The notes below the pieces were generated by a model. The model saw only the letters and a program-made list of their open reading frames with translations. It did no database searches and was not told the origin of the DNA. The position numbers were made by a program, and so were the translations under genes. Source: Ophthalmolycus amberensis (taxonomy: Eukaryota; Chordata; Actinopteri; Perciformes; Zoarcidae). From it: a stretch of 64,000 bases of DNA. Location: assembly GCA_024529925.1 (NCBI GenBank), contig JAFEUB010001427.1:124501-188500 (forward strand), given 5' to 3'. Positions 61,901 to 64,000 of this stretch are shown piece after piece. The stretch's first letter is position 1. The number at the start of each line of letters is the position of its first letter.

Positions 61901-64000
61901 GGTCATAACAATGCAGAAAGTCAAGGTTTCTGAACCTTTACAGGTTGTTTCTGCTGGCCGCTGCACTCAAGGGGTTAAATTGTGATGACGATTTCTTTAT
62001 GGACATTTTTTAACGTCAAACAGTTTAGAATGTGTCAAATGTTTCCGTTCCGGCTTTTGGAAATGCTTTGTGACTCCAGCTCCATACATTGCAACCTGTA
62101 GATTAAGGAAGTTTACGGCGTAACATGTCCAGTGGGGGCCGTTCCCTCTGGAAACAGTGTGTGTGTTGCAGTGGAGGATGTTTAATGGAGTTCCACAGTG
62201 GGGGGTTCTTGCCCCCTGACTATTTCTGCTGTATCTCTTCAACAACATCGGGTGCTGTCTAACAATTACAAATAGCATATGTGGTCAGTATCATCTGCAA
62301 CAACAGTTTGCATGCAGCACCCCCTGCAGCACCCCCCCCCCCCCCCCACGCAGTGAAGCCCAGCTCATCACACCTTCTCTTTCTTTTATCTCCTCTCTTT
62401 GTTCTTCTCGGGGGAGGAGTGGGCTCCGGAGCGGAGGTCTCCTGCTGCTGGAAGGTTGTTCTGTTCGGCTGATTTAAATTAGAATCATTTTGAGCGCACT
62501 CCTCAAAACCGATGGCTGCCAGCAAACGAGGACAGATTTGTAATGGCCATTTGCTTTGCCCTCCCATGCTCTTTTAATGGCTGTTTAGCACTCCAGCCTC
62601 ACAGCTCTGCACCGAGTCGTGAACTCTCGTTGCTTTTCTTCTTTTTTTTCGTTCTTTTACACTTTAAGGAGAAACCATTCGGTCTGGTTTGGTAGCAATG
62701 ACCGACCCAGTTGAGCCGGGCATACAGTCCTTGTTAACATAGTCTGGATGAAGTGAATTTGTAACCATATCCAAGAAACATAATTCTCTCCTCGGTGGTT
62801 GTCTTTGTTTACTCCTCTGTGGGAAGTGTTTTGTTTGAGAAAGCAATTCTTCTTCTTGTTGTAGCAGAAGGAAGCGTCCCGCAGCAGAGGCACCAGGACA
62901 GACTGAGCACTGCTGTTATCTCAGGATCCGGCTTGGAGGCTCCTCTATCAGTTGTTGTTTTTTAAATGTATTTATTTTTTACAAACTGGGTCTTGGTCAG
63001 ACCATTATCAGCCCCAACGGTTCAACTCAGCCCTGCTTTACTTCCCGTGGTCGTTACAACCAGGATTTAAATGGCAGTTATTCCCAAACACCGGGTCGGG
63101 ACCACAGGCGGGTCGCAGGAGTTTATATTCTGGTGGCTAAATAAAGGAGCAGAATTTCTTCCATAGTCTTTAATTTAACATTTATTTCACCTTTGGGCCA
63201 CATAAAGGAGTCTGGATGTTTGTATTCTGGTAATTGTAGCCTATCTAACTGAATCAGAAAGGCTCACATGCCTTCTGTTTAGCTGATGAAAGGGAAAAGA
63301 TAAGAGCCCGTTAACTCACTTTCAATCCACTTATTTGGTCTCATTTCTAAAGTATTTATCTCGTAGATGTTTTCAGATGATGTGCAAACAGTCTGTAAAG
63401 AAGGTGAGGAAGGTTCATATTTAAACACGAATGTGTTTGAGCATTTATAGATATGGCTTATTGCTACCTGGAACATGATGGGTCGTCATTTTTAAAAAGT
63501 GTGTCCCCAGAAAACAAAAATTGGGGAACACTGAATTAGATCATATGCATACAACCGGGGTTTGTTTACTCTTGTGTAGTGATGGGGCCACAATCCCCAC
63601 ATGAGTAATTAACCAGTGTAATATTAAGTTATGTTATCAGAGGAATATTCATAAATAATGAAAAAACAAAGAAGTAGGACGCAGGTGGAGAACAACTGTG
63701 ATATTTCACACTACAAACCATATGCATGATTATTTACTTCCCTCGTTAGCAGCGAGTGGAGCGTAAGAGAGGCGCTGCAGGAAGAATCCGTATTGACCAC
63801 AGTTAATTGCTTCTCCGTCAATAGAGCCTCCTTTAGCTCTCTACCCACCCACAAAGCAACGCTTGAGGACTGCAATGATCACTGAGCACTCCAGCCCACA
63901 GTGGAGGCTATTTGAAAGGTATTTGACACCCAGGATCTACAACTTGACAGGTTCGTGTATATTTAAAGCAAACTAGACTGATGGTGACGGAGAATATGTT
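58951..64000. other. Intronic, no recognised gene
   Basis: Non-coding; C16 run at 62332. Several open frames at 59.7-60.6 kb overlap on both strands without any recognisable domain. Confidence 0.55.
62332..62347. repeat. C16 homopolymer
   Basis: Sixteen C preceded by a short CAGCACCCC duplication. Other C or G runs of about 9-13 are at 2887, 9711, 10157, 12782, 42338 and 45648. Confidence 0.9.

Larger units (their letters stand above)
48189..64000 (+). other. Start of tmem132e intron 2 (inferred, continues past the window)
   Basis: No sequence resembling the next conserved TMEM132 segment was seen on the + strand up to the window end. The stretch holds repeats only. Introns of this gene family are known to be long, so over 15.8 kb without the next exon is plausible. 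Confidence 0.6.

Overview
This is a vertebrate nuclear genomic window, almost certainly from a ray-finned fish and probably a spiny-rayed (percomorph) teleost. The evidence is one clearly vertebrate protein-coding exon, dense CA/GT microsatellites, and interspersed repeats of types I know from teleost genomes: an L2-clade LINE with its 3' tail, a second fish LINE, non-autonomous hAT elements, and tRNA-like short repeats. I see no bacterial, plasmid or phage organisation, no CRISPR array and no operon. Most long reading frames here are accidental or run through tandem repeats.

The only confident gene content is one large coding exon at 47225-48188 on the + strand. It encodes the N-terminal extracellular part of a TMEM132-family protein and best fits TMEM132E. 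It has a strong polypyrimidine tract and acceptor, and a CAG|GTAGGT donor. The signal-peptide exon (exon 1) and all later exons were not found. The most economical reading is that 1-47224 is mostly intron 1 or 5' flank, and 48189-64000 is the start of intron 2.

Repeat layout. 1-1000: GCTAAC-rich repeat, a GGTTTAGGCAAC-type repeat and a hAT terminus. 3.1-4.1 kb: CA array, polypurine tract, and a (GT)18(GC)7 tract. 7.9-8.5 kb: a 600-bp dispersed teleost repeat. 12.0-12.4 kb: an element with imperfect terminal inverted repeats. 13.5 and 25.6 kb: two opposite-orientation copies of one tRNA-like repeat. 15.4-15.8 kb: TCTG array plus dispersed repeat. 20.2 kb: 23-bp minisatellite. 24.5 kb: (GT)58. 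25.1-25.6 kb: 18-bp and 11-bp minisatellites. 32.7-34.8 kb: a truncated LINE whose GGATAA-type tail has grown to about 1 kb and was then split by a 711-bp hAT element with a perfect 8-bp target duplication. 45.2-46.0 kb: CA and GTG arrays. 51.6-52.8 and 55.0-55.3 kb: two inverted copies of one dispersed element, each with a 21-bp minisatellite (39 units in one). 57.1-58.0 kb: a 5'-truncated L2 LINE with an 8-bp target duplication. 58.8 kb: another dispersed repeat.

There is no multi-gene system to reconstruct. The notable biology is the repeat history: several tandem arrays sit inside or at the edge of mobile elements, and one locus shows an ordered sequence of LINE insertion, tail expansion and hAT insertion. 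Two AT-rich, motif-dense non-coding stretches near 29.6 and 39.8 kb are possible regulatory elements, but that is inference only.
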